DNA of 64,000 nucleotides from Mariniblastus sp964414815 (GTDB lineage Bacteria > Planctomycetota > Planctomycetia > Pirellulales > Pirellulaceae). The position numbers were made by a program, and so were the translations under genes. Location of the stretch: assembly GCA_964414815.1 (NCBI GenBank), contig CAYPXY010000008.1, positions 1-64,000 of the forward strand, written 5' to 3'. Positions 26,038 through 34,806 of this stretch are shown piece after piece (within the stretch, counting starts at the first letter, position 1; each line of letters starts with the position of its first letter). The notes beneath the pieces are model-generated. The model was not told the DNA's origin, did no database searches, and saw only the letters and a list, made by a program, of their open reading frames with translations.

Positions 26038-26943
26038 GTGGCGATTTTATGCGCCACGAGTCCGTTGTCATCCTTCGATTCCATTTCGACTGCTCCGCCT
26101 GATCCCGGTACGAACCGGCTGACGGGGTGGTTTATCCATTGGGTTTCGGAGTGGGGCGCTTGGGTACTCAACTCGTTGATGGCGATCGGCGACTTCAGCC
26201 TGTTTGTCTTTCGGTCCATGGTCTGGATGTTCACCCGCTTTCCGCAGCGCGAAACGATCTGGCCGAATTTTTATGCCGTCGGGGTTTCCAGTTTGCCGGT
26301 TGTGGCCCTGACCGGAACCTTTATCGGGATGGTGCTGGCGGTTCAAAGCTATTTTCAGTTTCATCAATTGGGGCTTGAGACGCGGCTCGGAGCGGTGATC
26401 AATATGACGCTGGTGCGAGAGCTGGGGCCGGTGTTGGCGGCGACAATGTTGGCGGGCCGTGTGGGAAGTGCGATGGCTGCGGAACTGGGCACGATGCGCG
26501 TTACCGAACAGATTGATGCGCTCACAGCGATGGGAGCCCACCCACTGCGGTATCTGGTGGTACCTCGTTTTCTGGCATGTTTGTTTCTGATTCCGATGTT
26601 GACCGTGATCGCCGACTTCATGGGCGTCGCAGGAGGTCACTTCTATTCCGTACAGGTGTTGGGAATTGACATCCACCACTACTGGCACAACAGTGCGATG
26701 GTGGTCTCCAATTTCGATCTGTTTACCGGGCTGTTCAAAAGTATTTTCTTTGGGGCGGCGATTGCGCTGATCAGTTGCTACCAAGGGTTTCACTGTGAAC
26801 CGGGGGCCGAAGGTGTCGGCCGCGCGTCGACGGCGGCTTTTGTGTACTCGTTTGTCGTGATTTTGATACTCGATTTGTTCCTGGGGATTTTCCTTGACTC
26901 GATCTACTATACGATTTATCCGGAAAGTGGGTCGATGCTGTGA
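26038..26943 (+). CDS. mlaE: MlaE family ABC transporter permease
   Basis: The permease of an MCE-type lipid transporter that moves phospholipids between membranes. The family signature is LVRELGPVLAATMLAGRVGSAMAAELGTMRVTEQIDALTAMG, with several hydrophobic helices on either side, such as SLPVVALTGTFIGMVLAVQ and TAAFVYSFVVILILDLFLGIFL. The N-terminus of about 60 residues is longer than in Escherichia coli MlaE. The start codon is a GTG at 26038 with a G-rich stretch at 26019-26024; a later start is possible. The stop overlaps the mlaF start by four bases. Confidence 0.92.
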   Translation: MAILCATSPLSSFDSISTAPPDPGTNRLTGWFIHWVSEWGAWVLNSLMAIGDFSLFVFRSMVWMFTRFPQRETIWPNFYAVGVSSLPVVALTGTFIGMVLAVQSYFQFHQLGLETRLGAVINMTLVRELGPVLAATMLAGRVGSAMAAELGTMRVTEQIDALTAMGAHPLRYLVVPRFLACLFLIPMLTVIADFMGVAGGHFYSVQVLGIDIHHYWHNSAMVVSNFDLFTGLFKSIFFGAAIALISCYQGFHCEPGAEGVGRASTAAFVYSFVVILILDLFLGIFLDSIYYTIYPESGSML

Positions 26944-27761
26944 GCGAACAAATTGGAAGAATTCTGGCGGAGCAAGAGCCGCTGGTGTCGATCAGAAACT
27001 TTACGCTTCAGTTTGGTCGTCAGACGATTCTGCAGAATATCAACGTCGAGATTCCTGCCGGGCAGACGGTGGCGATTCTGGGTGAGAGCGGCTGCGGAAA
27101 AACGGTGCTGATGAAATCCATCGTGGGCTTGATCAGGCCGACATCCGGCAGCGTCCGATTTGATAACAACGATCTCAATCGTCTGAGTGAGCGAGAGCTG
27201 AGTCAGCTCCGATTGCGATTCGGATTCGTGTTTCAAAACGCAGCTCTGTTTGACAGTATGACGATTGGACAAAACGTTGCCTTTCCGCTGCGGCAGCATG
27301 GAAATTTCACCCCTCAGCAAGTACGAGAAATGGTGTTCGAACGCTTGTCCGAAGTCGGGTTGCCCCATTCAGTGGTCTACAAGAAGCCAGCCGAATTGTC
27401 GGGCGGAATGCGCAAACGCGTTGGTCTGGCGCGGGCGCTGATCATGAACCCGGAGCTGACGGTGTATGACGAACCGACAACGGGGCTCGACCCGATCATG
27501 TCCGACGTGATCAACGAATTGATTATTCGCACTCGGCGGCGAAACCCCGTGACGAGCGTGGTGGTCACGCATGATATGCGAACGGCCATGAAAGTACCGG
27601 ACCGCATTTTGATGCTGTTGCCTTATTCGCGTGTGGAATCGGGCGAGTCCCAAGTCATTTTTGACGGGTCTCCGGACGAAATCAAACGTTGTCGCGACCG
27701 CCGTGTTCAGCAATTCATCAACGGTGAGGCCGGAGAGCGACTGATGGAGATGAGAAGTTAG
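26940..27761 (+). CDS. mlaF: MlaF family ABC transporter ATP-binding protein
   Basis: The ATPase of the Mla/MCE lipid transporter. Walker A is GESGCGKTVLMKS, the ABC signature LSGGMRKRVGLARAL and Walker B LTVYDEPTTGLDP, with VVVTHDMRTAMKVPDRI as the H-loop. At 273 residues it is the usual length. It begins with a GTG inside the end of mlaE (four-base overlap), so the two proteins are made together. A STAS partner (MlaB) and a periplasmic MlaC are not present in the operon. Confidence 0.95.
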   Translation: MSEQIGRILAEQEPLVSIRNFTLQFGRQTILQNINVEIPAGQTVAILGESGCGKTVLMKSIVGLIRPTSGSVRFDNNDLNRLSERELSQLRLRFGFVFQNAALFDSMTIGQNVAFPLRQHGNFTPQQVREMVFERLSEVGLPHSVVYKKPAELSGGMRKRVGLARALIMNPELTVYDEPTTGLDPIMSDVINELIIRTRRRNPVTSVVVTHDMRTAMKVPDRILMLLPYSRVESGESQVIFDGSPDEIKRCRDRRVQQFINGEAGERLMEMRS

Positions 27762-27780
27762 TTTTTGGTTTTTGGTAATC

Positions 27781-27817
27781 CCAACCCCCGAACCCCCGAA
27801 TCCCAAACCCCGAATCC
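27781..27817 (+). repeat. CCCCGAA-type short tandem repeat abutting the mlaD start
   Basis: Degenerate 7-8 base units (AACCCCCG, AACCCCCG, AATCCCAA, ACCCCGAATCC) fill the gap between mlaF and mlaD up to the ATG. Just before them TTTTTGG is also doubled. There is no Shine-Dalgarno site. The same unit recurs at 43017-43053. Confidence 0.75.
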
Positions 27818-28999
27818 ATGGACGATAGTATTCTAAAACTGCGAGTCGGCATGTTTGTCGTGATTACGATGTTGCTGCTCGGGATCTTGATCTTCCTTAA
27901 CAGTGAAGGCTGGACCAACCAGTACACGGTCTACATCAAACCCATTACGGCTCCGAGTGTCAAAGTCGGTACGCCCATTCGCAAGAACGGAATTTTGATT
28001 GGTCGAGTCAACTCCGTGGTGGGCGAAGACGATCACGTCACCATCGGTCTGGCCATCAATCAGGATTCCAAAATCTATGAGCATGAAACCGCTCGCATTG
28101 GCACCGAATCCGTTTTAGGTGATGCGGTGATCGAGATTCTGCCCATGTCGCGGCTGGATCGTGGTCGAGCCTTGTCGCAAGACGAGCTTCTGACGACGGT
28201 GGCGCTCAAGCGAAACCCGATGGAGTTGGTGGATATGGCTTCCAATTTGCAATCGGAAATCAGCGAGACGCTGGCGGCGATCCGACAAGCGAGTGAATCC
28301 GTCAATCATGCGGGGGAAGGAATTGATCGGCTGTCGCAGTCACTCAATCAAGTGATTGACAACGACGACAGTGAGCTGGCGAAAATGATTGTCGAGTTTC
28401 GCAATACCGCGATTCGGGCACAGACGGCGCTCGACAGCTTTAACGGGATCTTTGAAAACCTGAACGATGTCGTGGGCGATCCCAAGCTCAAGGAAGAGTT
28501 CCGCAGTGCGATCGCGAATTTGCCTTCGATTTTTGAGGAAGTGCGAGGCACGATTACAGACACTCGTAAGACCATCAATTCGTTTCAGGACGTGGCGGAG
28601 AAAACCTCCAACAATCTTGATAACGTCGAGGTCTTTACGCAATCGCTCAAAAACGAAGGTCCGGAGATTCTGGAGCAGATCAATGCAAGCCTGAAAAATG
28701 TTGAAGGGTTGGTGGCTCAAATCAAGGAGTTTGGGACGACGCTCAACAAGTTGCAATCGTCGGAAGGAACGATTGGCAAGCTGCTCAATGATCGAGAGAT
28801 CTATGACAGCATCAAAGAGACGGTAGACAATGTCCGCGATGTCAGCGATCGGCTTGAGCCCCTGATGAATGATTTACGCACCTTCGCCGATGGCATCGCC
28901 CGCGATCCCGGCTCCATCGGAATCCGCGGCGCACTCGATCGCCGACCGGAGAAAACAGGATACAAGGGAACTGCGGGGAGAGATAGCGGATTGAGGTAA
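27818..28999 (+). CDS. mlaD: MlaD/MCE family lipid-binding protein
   Basis: The substrate-binding subunit of the Mla system, anchored by one N-terminal helix (VGMFVVITMLLLGILIFL). The MCE domain covers about residues 37-125 (YTVYIKPITAPSVKVGTPIRKNGILIGRVNSV to LGDAVIEILPM). Beyond it lies a long helical, coiled-coil-like region (ASNLQSEISETLAAIRQASESVNHAGEGIDRLSQSL and further), as in the extended MCE proteins that form hexameric tubes. The end (RDPGSIGIRGALDRRPEKTGYKG) is a basic disordered tail typical of planctomycete homologues. It completes the mlaE-mlaF-mlaD operon. Confidence 0.93.
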   Translation: MDDSILKLRVGMFVVITMLLLGILIFLNSEGWTNQYTVYIKPITAPSVKVGTPIRKNGILIGRVNSVVGEDDHVTIGLAINQDSKIYEHETARIGTESVLGDAVIEILPMSRLDRGRALSQDELLTTVALKRNPMELVDMASNLQSEISETLAAIRQASESVNHAGEGIDRLSQSLNQVIDNDDSELAKMIVEFRNTAIRAQTALDSFNGIFENLNDVVGDPKLKEEFRSAIANLPSIFEEVRGTITDTRKTINSFQDVAEKTSNNLDNVEVFTQSLKNEGPEILEQINASLKNVEGLVAQIKEFGTTLNKLQSSEGTIGKLLNDREIYDSIKETVDNVRDVSDRLEPLMNDLRTFADGIARDPGSIGIRGALDRRPEKTGYKGTAGRDSGLR

Positions 29000-29083
29000 A
29001 AAGTTAGCTGGGACAAATTCACGGGCGACCGATGTCCCTGCATTGGCGCGCATTGTCGGGACTGTGAACAATCGATATCAATG

Positions 29084-30253
29084 TTAGCCTATCTTGGTTT
29101 TCAGCATCTCTTCAATTACGTCTTTGCGAAATTCAAGAAACTGAGGCAGATTGGTTTTAGTTCCAACCGGTTCCGACCATTCAAACCTATCGAGTGACCA
29201 TTCTTGTGAGCTGCTATCGACAGGTATAGAAAGCCAGGGGGGGAGCAAGTTGCAGAAGCTTCCATAGAGCGATTGAGCCTTCCTCATCAGCAGGTTTCGA
29301 AATGAACCAGCAAAATCGGTTGGCTTAATCAAGTTGCTGGGAACGTAAACAGTGTTTGCAGCACTGGTGTACAGACCAAACAGTAGTTTCGTAGATTCGC
29401 CGCCTGTCTGCTCAAAACGAAATTCCTCTTCGAACCGATTTTTATGTTGTTTGTGATCTGCGAGATGGGCGAGCGAATATCCGATGGGGCCATGTTTGGG
29501 AAACTTTTTTCCTCTGAAAATGAACGACCAAATTTGCTTCGGGTAGTCGTTGTCATCCAATCGAATCGCACCCATTGGCTTTTCGGTTTTCACATTCCTA
29601 TGTCCCCGAAATTCAGCGACTTCGCGGCTACCCGCATATCGGCGGATTCCAGGGAAGGCACAGGCTGATTTTGACCAAAGATACGCCTCGGGATCGACCT
29701 GGTGCTCGGCAAGCAACGCGGACCAGCTAATCCTATACATTTCATTGTCTTCTACGATGGCTTGGACAATATCGGGATGTAGAAACCGAAAAAACTTGGT
29801 CGTGATCCGTGCCAACTCAAGCACTATTTCATTATGCGGAGTCTCCCATTCCGGCCAAGATGATACGCGAGTTGCCGATTTTGCAACTCGATCAGATGCT
29901 TGAACTTTGTGGTTGTGTTGGGGAGGCGGAGTACCAATTGGCCAGTCGATGGAAAACTGCCAATAGAGTCGAATTGCATTCCGAAGCGTTGCTGTTCCAG
30001 TGTACAAGTTGCCATCAATCGGCACCCTATGTTTGGTGGCCAAACCGCGTTGCAGGTCGCTCTTGGAAAACGTCAAACACTTGAGGAGTGATGTAAATTC
30101 GTCTACTCGGAAATGGTCGTCGAGGTCTCCTTCGTAATTTTCGACGGTCTGGCAGTTCGCAACTCTGGAACGACAGGTCGATTGACTCAGCAGTTTTCCC
30201 GATGTCGGAATATAAATCGATGTTAGCCAAGTTTCGAACTCTTGTCTTCTCAT
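29084..30253 (-). CDS. Hypothetical protein, unrecognised
   Basis: A 389-residue soluble protein with no signal or membrane segment. The N-terminal third (FETWLTSIYIPTSGKLLSQSTCRSRVANCQTVENYEGDLDDHF to NLYTGTATLRNAIRLYWQFS) looks like a compact helical domain of a kind that I associate loosely with restriction-type proteins. The C-terminal part has a His-rich segment, HGPIGYSLAHLADHKQHKNRFEEEF, that could bind metal, and FGLYTSAANTVYVPSNLIKP. Its base composition is poorer in G+C than the Mla and ATP synthase genes, and no partner gene is attached, so recent transfer is plausible. An HNH-like nuclease would be one guess; I cannot confirm it. Confidence 0.6.
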   Translation of the reverse strand: MRRQEFETWLTSIYIPTSGKLLSQSTCRSRVANCQTVENYEGDLDDHFRVDEFTSLLKCLTFSKSDLQRGLATKHRVPIDGNLYTGTATLRNAIRLYWQFSIDWPIGTPPPQHNHKVQASDRVAKSATRVSSWPEWETPHNEIVLELARITTKFFRFLHPDIVQAIVEDNEMYRISWSALLAEHQVDPEAYLWSKSACAFPGIRRYAGSREVAEFRGHRNVKTEKPMGAIRLDDNDYPKQIWSFIFRGKKFPKHGPIGYSLAHLADHKQHKNRFEEEFRFEQTGGESTKLLFGLYTSAANTVYVPSNLIKPTDFAGSFRNLLMRKAQSLYGSFCNLLPPWLSIPVDSSSQEWSLDRFEWSEPVGTKTNLPQFLEFRKDVIEEMLKTKIG

Positions 30254-30378
30254 TTGACCTCGGAAGGGGCTGTGCCCCAGTTTGAATGAAGGTCGATTCT
30301 TGCCGTGCTGGCCGAATAGGCAGGAACGGCCGTCTCAAACTGCTTTCATTAAACTATGGGCGATGAACGAGCCACCAG

Positions 30379-31644
30379 CTACTCGCTGTCCATATCGCTG
30401 ACCAGCGGCTCCATGACTTTTGTGTTGCGTTCGACGGCGAGGACGGTGGTGCGTTGCTGGGTGCCGTCGCGGCTCGAGGCGATGACCGGGAGGACTTGGC
30501 GGCGGTCGGGCAGATCGACCTTGACCGAGAAGGTTCCATCTCGTTGCAGCCGAACCGGTTCACCGGCAATCATCACGCTGCCGTTGGAGATGGTTTTCCC
30601 ATGCACGACCAGGTAGGCATCGACATGAAAGGTAAACTCGGACGAGTGGCCGTTGATTCCTGAGCCGAGCCGTTCGAAGGCCGGCGCATGGATGGGGTGG
30701 CGCGATTTTTCCTCGAACACATCCTGCAGATCATCGCTTTGCGTTTTCTCATCGTAACCCCCGCTGAGCGCGAAATATTTTTCGACATCGTTGGTCAGAT
30801 CGGTCCAGTTTTCATCGACCGCATTGGCACTCGAGGGCGGAGAACAGATTTGATTGCTTTTGCAGATCAGATGAAATTTTTCGCCGTCCACTACGTAGCC
30901 GATTGCAACTCGATAAGGTGTCGCAGGCTGTTTCAAATGAATGAACCAGTTCTTCACGCCTCCATGAATGGGAATTTGCTCGACGACTTTTTCAATGATA
31001 TTGGTGCTGCCGTCTGAATAGACTTCCAGCAGTCGCAGGACGGGCCGAGCCAGATGCCATTGGCTTTCCAGTGCCACGCGGGCACGCTCAACCGTGGATC
31101 GGGTAATTTCCCAATAAGCCTGAATCCAGTACGAGTCGCGGACGATCAGTACCAGCCGATCGGCTTCCGGCAGTTTTTGCTCGCGGTCGAGCGAACTGAT
31201 CAGGGCCAAGTTTTTCAGGTTCTCGGTTCGCTCACGGTTTGCCCGAAGTTTCTCGGCGATCAGACTTCGGGGCGTGCTGGTTGCGGAGACACTGGTTGTG
31301 CTGGTTTTTGTTTTCGGTGGAGCGGACTTGGAGGAAGCGGGCTTTGCGGATGCGGGCTTTAGGGAAGCCAAGTTCTTGGGTGGCTTTGCCGCTGCGGTCA
31401 ATCGATTGACCGAGTGCAGTTTGCTTCCTGAAGCGGTGGTCTGGCGGCTGGTGGTTTTGCCAGTCGGAGCCATGTTATTTTTAAGAGCCTTAGATTTTTC
31501 ACGATCTCGCTGTTTGTTGACTTTCAGAAGGGCCTGAATCAGCTCCTGCTTCTTCATGGATCGCCAACCGGCAACGCCAAGCTTTTTTGCTTGTTCGCCG
31601 AGGTCTTTTGCGGTCAGGGCGCTGAGAGAATTGAGCGTAATCAC
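30379..31644 (-). CDS. DUF4912 protein with N-terminal Rho_N/SAP-like domain
   Basis: The GTG at 31644, with GGAGA six bases before it, starts a small helical module, LTAKDLGEQAKKLGVAGWRSMKKQELIQALLKV, of the Rho_N/SAP type, which often binds nucleic acid. A Lys/Ser/Ala/Pro-rich linker of about 100 residues follows. The C-terminal part has LPEADRLVLIVRDSYWIQAYWEITRSTVERA and VLRLLEVYSDGS...IHLKQPATPYRVAIGYV, the DUF4912 signature. The domain's function is unknown; it recurs in planctomycetes, cyanobacteria and firmicutes. The gene lies between the unrecognised protein and the ATP synthase operon, transcribed away from the latter. Confidence 0.82.
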   Translation of the reverse strand: MITLNSLSALTAKDLGEQAKKLGVAGWRSMKKQELIQALLKVNKQRDREKSKALKNNMAPTGKTTSRQTTASGSKLHSVNRLTAAAKPPKNLASLKPASAKPASSKSAPPKTKTSTTSVSATSTPRSLIAEKLRANRERTENLKNLALISSLDREQKLPEADRLVLIVRDSYWIQAYWEITRSTVERARVALESQWHLARPVLRLLEVYSDGSTNIIEKVVEQIPIHGGVKNWFIHLKQPATPYRVAIGYVVDGEKFHLICKSNQICSPPSSANAVDENWTDLTNDVEKYFALSGGYDEKTQSDDLQDVFEEKSRHPIHAPAFERLGSGINGHSSEFTFHVDAYLVVHGKTISNGSVMIAGEPVRLQRDGTFSVKVDLPDRRQVLPVIASSRDGTQQRTTVLAVERNTKVMEPLVSDMDSE

Positions 31645-31931
31645 AGGGAATCTCCGTCTTGCGCTGGCGAACGGATGATCTGGTTCGCGTGGCACATTGA
31701 GGTTGGGCAAAAAGCCCACTTTGGAGTGTCAGCATGTTCCGCTACTGGTCACTCGGACATATATTATGACTGTGTCCGTAACAGCCACCGATTAGGTTTG
31801 CTTATTGATCGCCTTAGATTCGATTTTAATAGAAATACCTGAAAAATCAACGGTTCAGGCGGGTAGAGAGTGGAGCGATTTTCTGGACGAATCGTCATAA
31901 CCGGTTTAATTGTAATAGGTTGTGGCTATTT

Positions 31932-32027
31932 ATGGAGTGCGGGACCTCTGTGCCGCTTTGGGTATATGGATTTCATCGGTGGCCGAAACCATAGAAACGA
32001 TAGCGGTACAGAGGTCCCGCACTCCAT
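31932..32027. repeat. Long hairpin element, copy 2, upstream of the ATP synthase operon
   Basis: Arms 31932-31957 and 32002-32027 match over 26 bases with one mismatch; the outer 14 bases (ATGGAGTGCGGGAC) and the loop words are the same as in copy 1 at 17991-18109. The left arm has lost about 15 bases relative to copy 1. It lies in the 434-base gap between the DUF4912 gene (-) and the ATP synthase operon (+), 51 bases before the first start codon. No gene is seen in the rest of that gap, which must hold two divergent promoters. Confidence 0.85.
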
Positions 32028-32078
32028 AGAGGTTAAACGATTGTGATTGGGTGGTTGAGTTAGGCGGAGGTTGATGAG

Positions 32079-32309
32079 ATGAGTGAACCCGATGAAAACG
32101 AGCCAAGTGCGATTGCTCAAGCCATGAATTGGGCTTCCCGGGTCATGACCATGGGGTTTTCGATTGTCGTGCCGACGTTTATCGGATACCTGCTGGACAA
32201 TCGTTGGCAAACCGCACCGCTGCTGGCGCTGGGGGGAGCTTTGTTTGGGATGGTGGTTGCGGTATGGCAGTTTTATAAAATGTTGAAAGAACTTGGGGAG
32301 CGTGAGTAA
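32079..32309 (+). CDS. atpZ: AtpZ/AtpI-like small membrane protein of the ATP synthase operon
   Basis: A 76-residue protein with two membrane helices (TMGFSIVVPTFIGYLLDNRW and ALLALGGALFGMVVAVWQFYKML), the two-helix hairpin typical of AtpZ/AtpI-type proteins found at the head of ATP synthase operons, where they help c-ring assembly or magnesium uptake. GGAGG lies eight bases before the ATG. The next gene begins 12 bases after its stop. Confidence 0.85.
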   Translation: MSEPDENEPSAIAQAMNWASRVMTMGFSIVVPTFIGYLLDNRWQTAPLLALGGALFGMVVAVWQFYKMLKELGERE

Positions 32310-32321
32310 CCCACCCGTGTC

Positions 32322-32798
32322 ATGTCTTTCCTGAAAAAATGGATCCGTTCCCCTTCAATCGCCGGTTTGCTTCTGGCAGTTGTGGTGTTTTTTGTCCTGA
32401 TGTCGGTCATTTTTGGGATAACGGCTTGGGTGTCCCGTTGGTTTGACGGCGAGATACCGGATCGACAGCTACTGGTGGTCTTTTTGCTGATTCTGGTTCC
32501 GATGGCCGTGGCTCTGGTGTTGATTGAGCGGCCTGCGGGCGGAGAGAAGGCCCTCATGCGGCTAGGATTGGCGACTTTTTGCCGCACAGGGCTTCCGTTT
32601 TTTTGCGCAGTGGTTATAACGCTGGTCACAGAAGATGGTCTTCATGACCATTCATGGTTCTTCATGGCGTTCTTTTACATCGTAGGAATCCTCCTGAGTG
32701 TCTGGATTTCAATAGTTCGTTTTGCTGGGCAAGCTCCTGGGGCATCCCGAGGTTTGTCGGTAAAAAGTGATGAGGTTGACAGTGCCCCTGTTCAATAA
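32322..32798 (+). CDS. Four-helix membrane protein in ATP synthase operon, AtpI position
   Basis: A 158-residue protein with four hydrophobic segments (GLLLAVVVFFVLMSVIFGI, LLVVFLLILVPMAVALVLI, GLPFFCAVVITLV and WFFMAFFYIVGILLSVWISIV). The position, second in the operon and before atpB, and the topology match the ATP synthase protein I (AtpI), though sequence identity is not obvious. Its last 29 bases overlap the atpB reading frame, so the two are probably coupled. It could also be a lineage-specific assembly factor. Confidence 0.7.
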   Translation: MSFLKKWIRSPSIAGLLLAVVVFFVLMSVIFGITAWVSRWFDGEIPDRQLLVVFLLILVPMAVALVLIERPAGGEKALMRLGLATFCRTGLPFFCAVVITLVTEDGLHDHSWFFMAFFYIVGILLSVWISIVRFAGQAPGASRGLSVKSDEVDSAPVQ

Positions 32799-33846
32799 AC
32801 TAAACGAAAAAAATATATCCTTGCCAAGTGGCGATCGCCATGAGCCGTCCGCTGGACCGTTGGAGCTGGCGTCGCCCGTGTTGCCTTCCATTGAAACGTC
32901 AATCACTGATGATCAATCCAGTCACTCAGATTCGGCCAGTCACGCAACTCAATCGGTCGATCAGCAAGCAATTCAGTCCGATTACTACCTTGATCCCGGA
33001 CATCTGTTTCATCACGTTCAGGATGACTACGCCTTCGAGGTGCCAAAGTGGTTGGGCGGTCAGTGGAAGATTCCTGATGTTCTCGGAGTTGGCGAAACCG
33101 CTTTGGTTTCGACACCCAGTGGTACGCCGATCTTTCATGGACGGTTGACCAAGTTTATGGTGTTGGAGTTGATCGCGGCGATTGTGATCGCAGTGGTCTT
33201 TATTTCACTTGCTCGGCGAATCAAAGATGGTGAGCGGGCGAAGGGTCGGTTTTGGAATTTGCTGGAAGTCTTTGTCGTGTTTATTCGCGACGAAATTGCA
33301 AGGCCCGCGATTGGCAAACATGATGCCGATCGGTTTATGCCCTTTTTGCTGACGTTGTTCTTTTTCATATTGGGGTTGAATCTGTTGGGGATGATTCCGT
33401 GGCTCGGTGGAGCGACCGGTGCGCTGTCCGTGACGTCCGTGTTGGCGTTGGTTACCTTCGCCGTGGTGGTGGGAGCTGGGATGAAAAAGATGGGGGTGAT
33501 CACGTTTTTGAAATCACAAGTTCCTCACATGGATTTGCCCAAGCCGTTGGCGGTAGTGCTGATACCGGGGATTTGGTTGATTGAGATCTTCGGTTTGCTG
33601 GTCAAACATTTTGTGTTGGCCATTCGTCTTTTTGCGAATATTTTTGCGGGGCACTTGGTGTTGTCGGTGTTTCTGGCTTTTATTGGTGTGACCGCGGGGA
33701 CGTGGTTGTACTACTTTGTTGGGCCGGCCGTGGTGGTTGGATCGATTATCTTTAATTGTCTGGAGTTGTTTGTTGCATTTCTTCAGGCGTATGTGTTTAC
33801 GTTTTTGGCTTCGTTGTTCATCGGCGCGGCCGTTCATCCCCACTAG
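32770..33846 (+). CDS. atpB: ATP synthase Fo subunit a
   Basis: Subunit a forms the two proton half-channels next to the c-ring. The essential arginine is in LLVKHFVLAIRLFANIFAGHLVLSVFL, and the C-terminal helix FNCLELFVAFLQAYVFTFLASLFIGAAVH is intact. At 358 residues it is longer than the usual 240-270: about 70 polar residues precede the family start (DPGHLFHHVQDDYAFEVP). The start at 32770 overlaps the preceding gene by 29 bases; a GTG sits just before it, and a later start such as TTG at 32821 cannot be excluded. The c subunit gene follows 103 bases later. Confidence 0.95.
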   Translation: MRLTVPLFNKLNEKNISLPSGDRHEPSAGPLELASPVLPSIETSITDDQSSHSDSASHATQSVDQQAIQSDYYLDPGHLFHHVQDDYAFEVPKWLGGQWKIPDVLGVGETALVSTPSGTPIFHGRLTKFMVLELIAAIVIAVVFISLARRIKDGERAKGRFWNLLEVFVVFIRDEIARPAIGKHDADRFMPFLLTLFFFILGLNLLGMIPWLGGATGALSVTSVLALVTFAVVVGAGMKKMGVITFLKSQVPHMDLPKPLAVVLIPGIWLIEIFGLLVKHFVLAIRLFANIFAGHLVLSVFLAFIGVTAGTWLYYFVGPAVVVGSIIFNCLELFVAFLQAYVFTFLASLFIGAAVHPH

Positions 33847-33949
33847 GGCAACCGGTGCGGTGTGTTTAGGTTTGTATTGAATTTGTATTAACTGACTTGC
33901 AGGTGACTGCGAAACATTCGAATCGAAATTTCGAGGGAGATATTTAAAG

Positions 33950-34165
33950 ATGACTACTGCTATTACTGGTATCGCCGCGATTGGTGTTGGGTTGACGATT
34001 TTGGGAGCTGGCCTTGGTATTGGCCGCATTGGGGGCTCGGCCTGCGAAAGTATCGCTCGTCAGCCTGAAGTGGCGAACAAAATTCAAACCGCAATGATCA
34101 TTGCTGCCGCTCTGATCGAAGGGGCGGCCTTCTTTGCATTGCTGTTGTGCTTCTTGCTTAAATAG
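33950..34165 (+). CDS. atpE: ATP synthase Fo subunit c
   Basis: A 71-residue helical hairpin with the conserved polar loop ARQPEV (residues 36-41) and the proton-carrying carboxylate Glu57 in AAALIEGAAFFALL. Residues around it (AAFFALL) lack the Ser-Thr pair of sodium-binding c subunits, so proton coupling is likely. GAGGGAGA lies about 10 bases before the ATG, one of the better ribosome sites in the window, which suits the many copies needed per ring. Confidence 0.97.
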   Translation: MTTAITGIAAIGVGLTILGAGLGIGRIGGSACESIARQPEVANKIQTAMIIAAALIEGAAFFALLLCFLLK

Positions 34166-34240
34166 TTCGGTGGAGGTGGCTGAGCCGTTCTCTTGTTGAG
34201 GTGCTCAGAACTTTAAACCCCATTCAATCGGAGGCATTCG

Positions 34241-34786
34241 ATGCTATTTGCAAGTGTTCCTGCATATTTGTTGGCGGCGGCAGGTGCTGAGCCTAATCCG
34301 CTGCTCTTTAAAGTCGACTTGGCGGCTTGGACGCTGTTTATCTTTTTGGGGCTGCTGTTGCTGCTGTACAAATTTGCCTGGAAGCCGATTATGGCTGGGC
34401 TCGACAAGCGGGAAAAGTCGGTGGCGGATCATATTGAAGGTGCCCAGCGAGCCAATGATCAGGCTCAGTTGCAACTACGTCAGTATGAAGAAAAGCTGGC
34501 CAGTGCCGGCAATGAGGCGGCTGCCATCATCGCCGAGGCTCGCAAAGACGCGCAAGCCGCAAAAGATAAAATCCTGGCCGACGCCGGAGAAGAAGCCAAG
34601 CGAACTCGTGATCGGGCGCTGGCCGAAATTCATGCTGCCAAGGACGCCGTCGTTCGTGAGCTGGCCGAAAGCAGTGTCGATTCCGCTGTCACGCTCGCCG
34701 GAAGTATCGTAGGTCGGTCGCTCAATAAAAACGACCATAGCGATCTGATTGAAAAATCGATTAGCCAATTTAATACCGGTACATAG
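34241..34786 (+). CDS. atpF: ATP synthase Fo subunit b
   Basis: The stator stalk subunit: one membrane helix (AAWTLFIFLGLLLLLYKFAWKPI) followed by a long charged coiled coil (LDKREKSVADHIEGAQRANDQAQLQLRQYEEKLASAGNEA to RELAESSVDSAVTLAG). The 181-residue length includes a short N-terminal extension before the helix that resembles a signal segment (MLFASVPAYLLAAAGA). GGAGG lies six bases upstream of the ATG. Confidence 0.95.
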   Translation: MLFASVPAYLLAAAGAEPNPLLFKVDLAAWTLFIFLGLLLLLYKFAWKPIMAGLDKREKSVADHIEGAQRANDQAQLQLRQYEEKLASAGNEAAAIIAEARKDAQAAKDKILADAGEEAKRTRDRALAEIHAAKDAVVRELAESSVDSAVTLAGSIVGRSLNKNDHSDLIEKSISQFNTGT

Positions 34787-34806
34787 TCATAGGGTTGATT
34801 CGGGAC

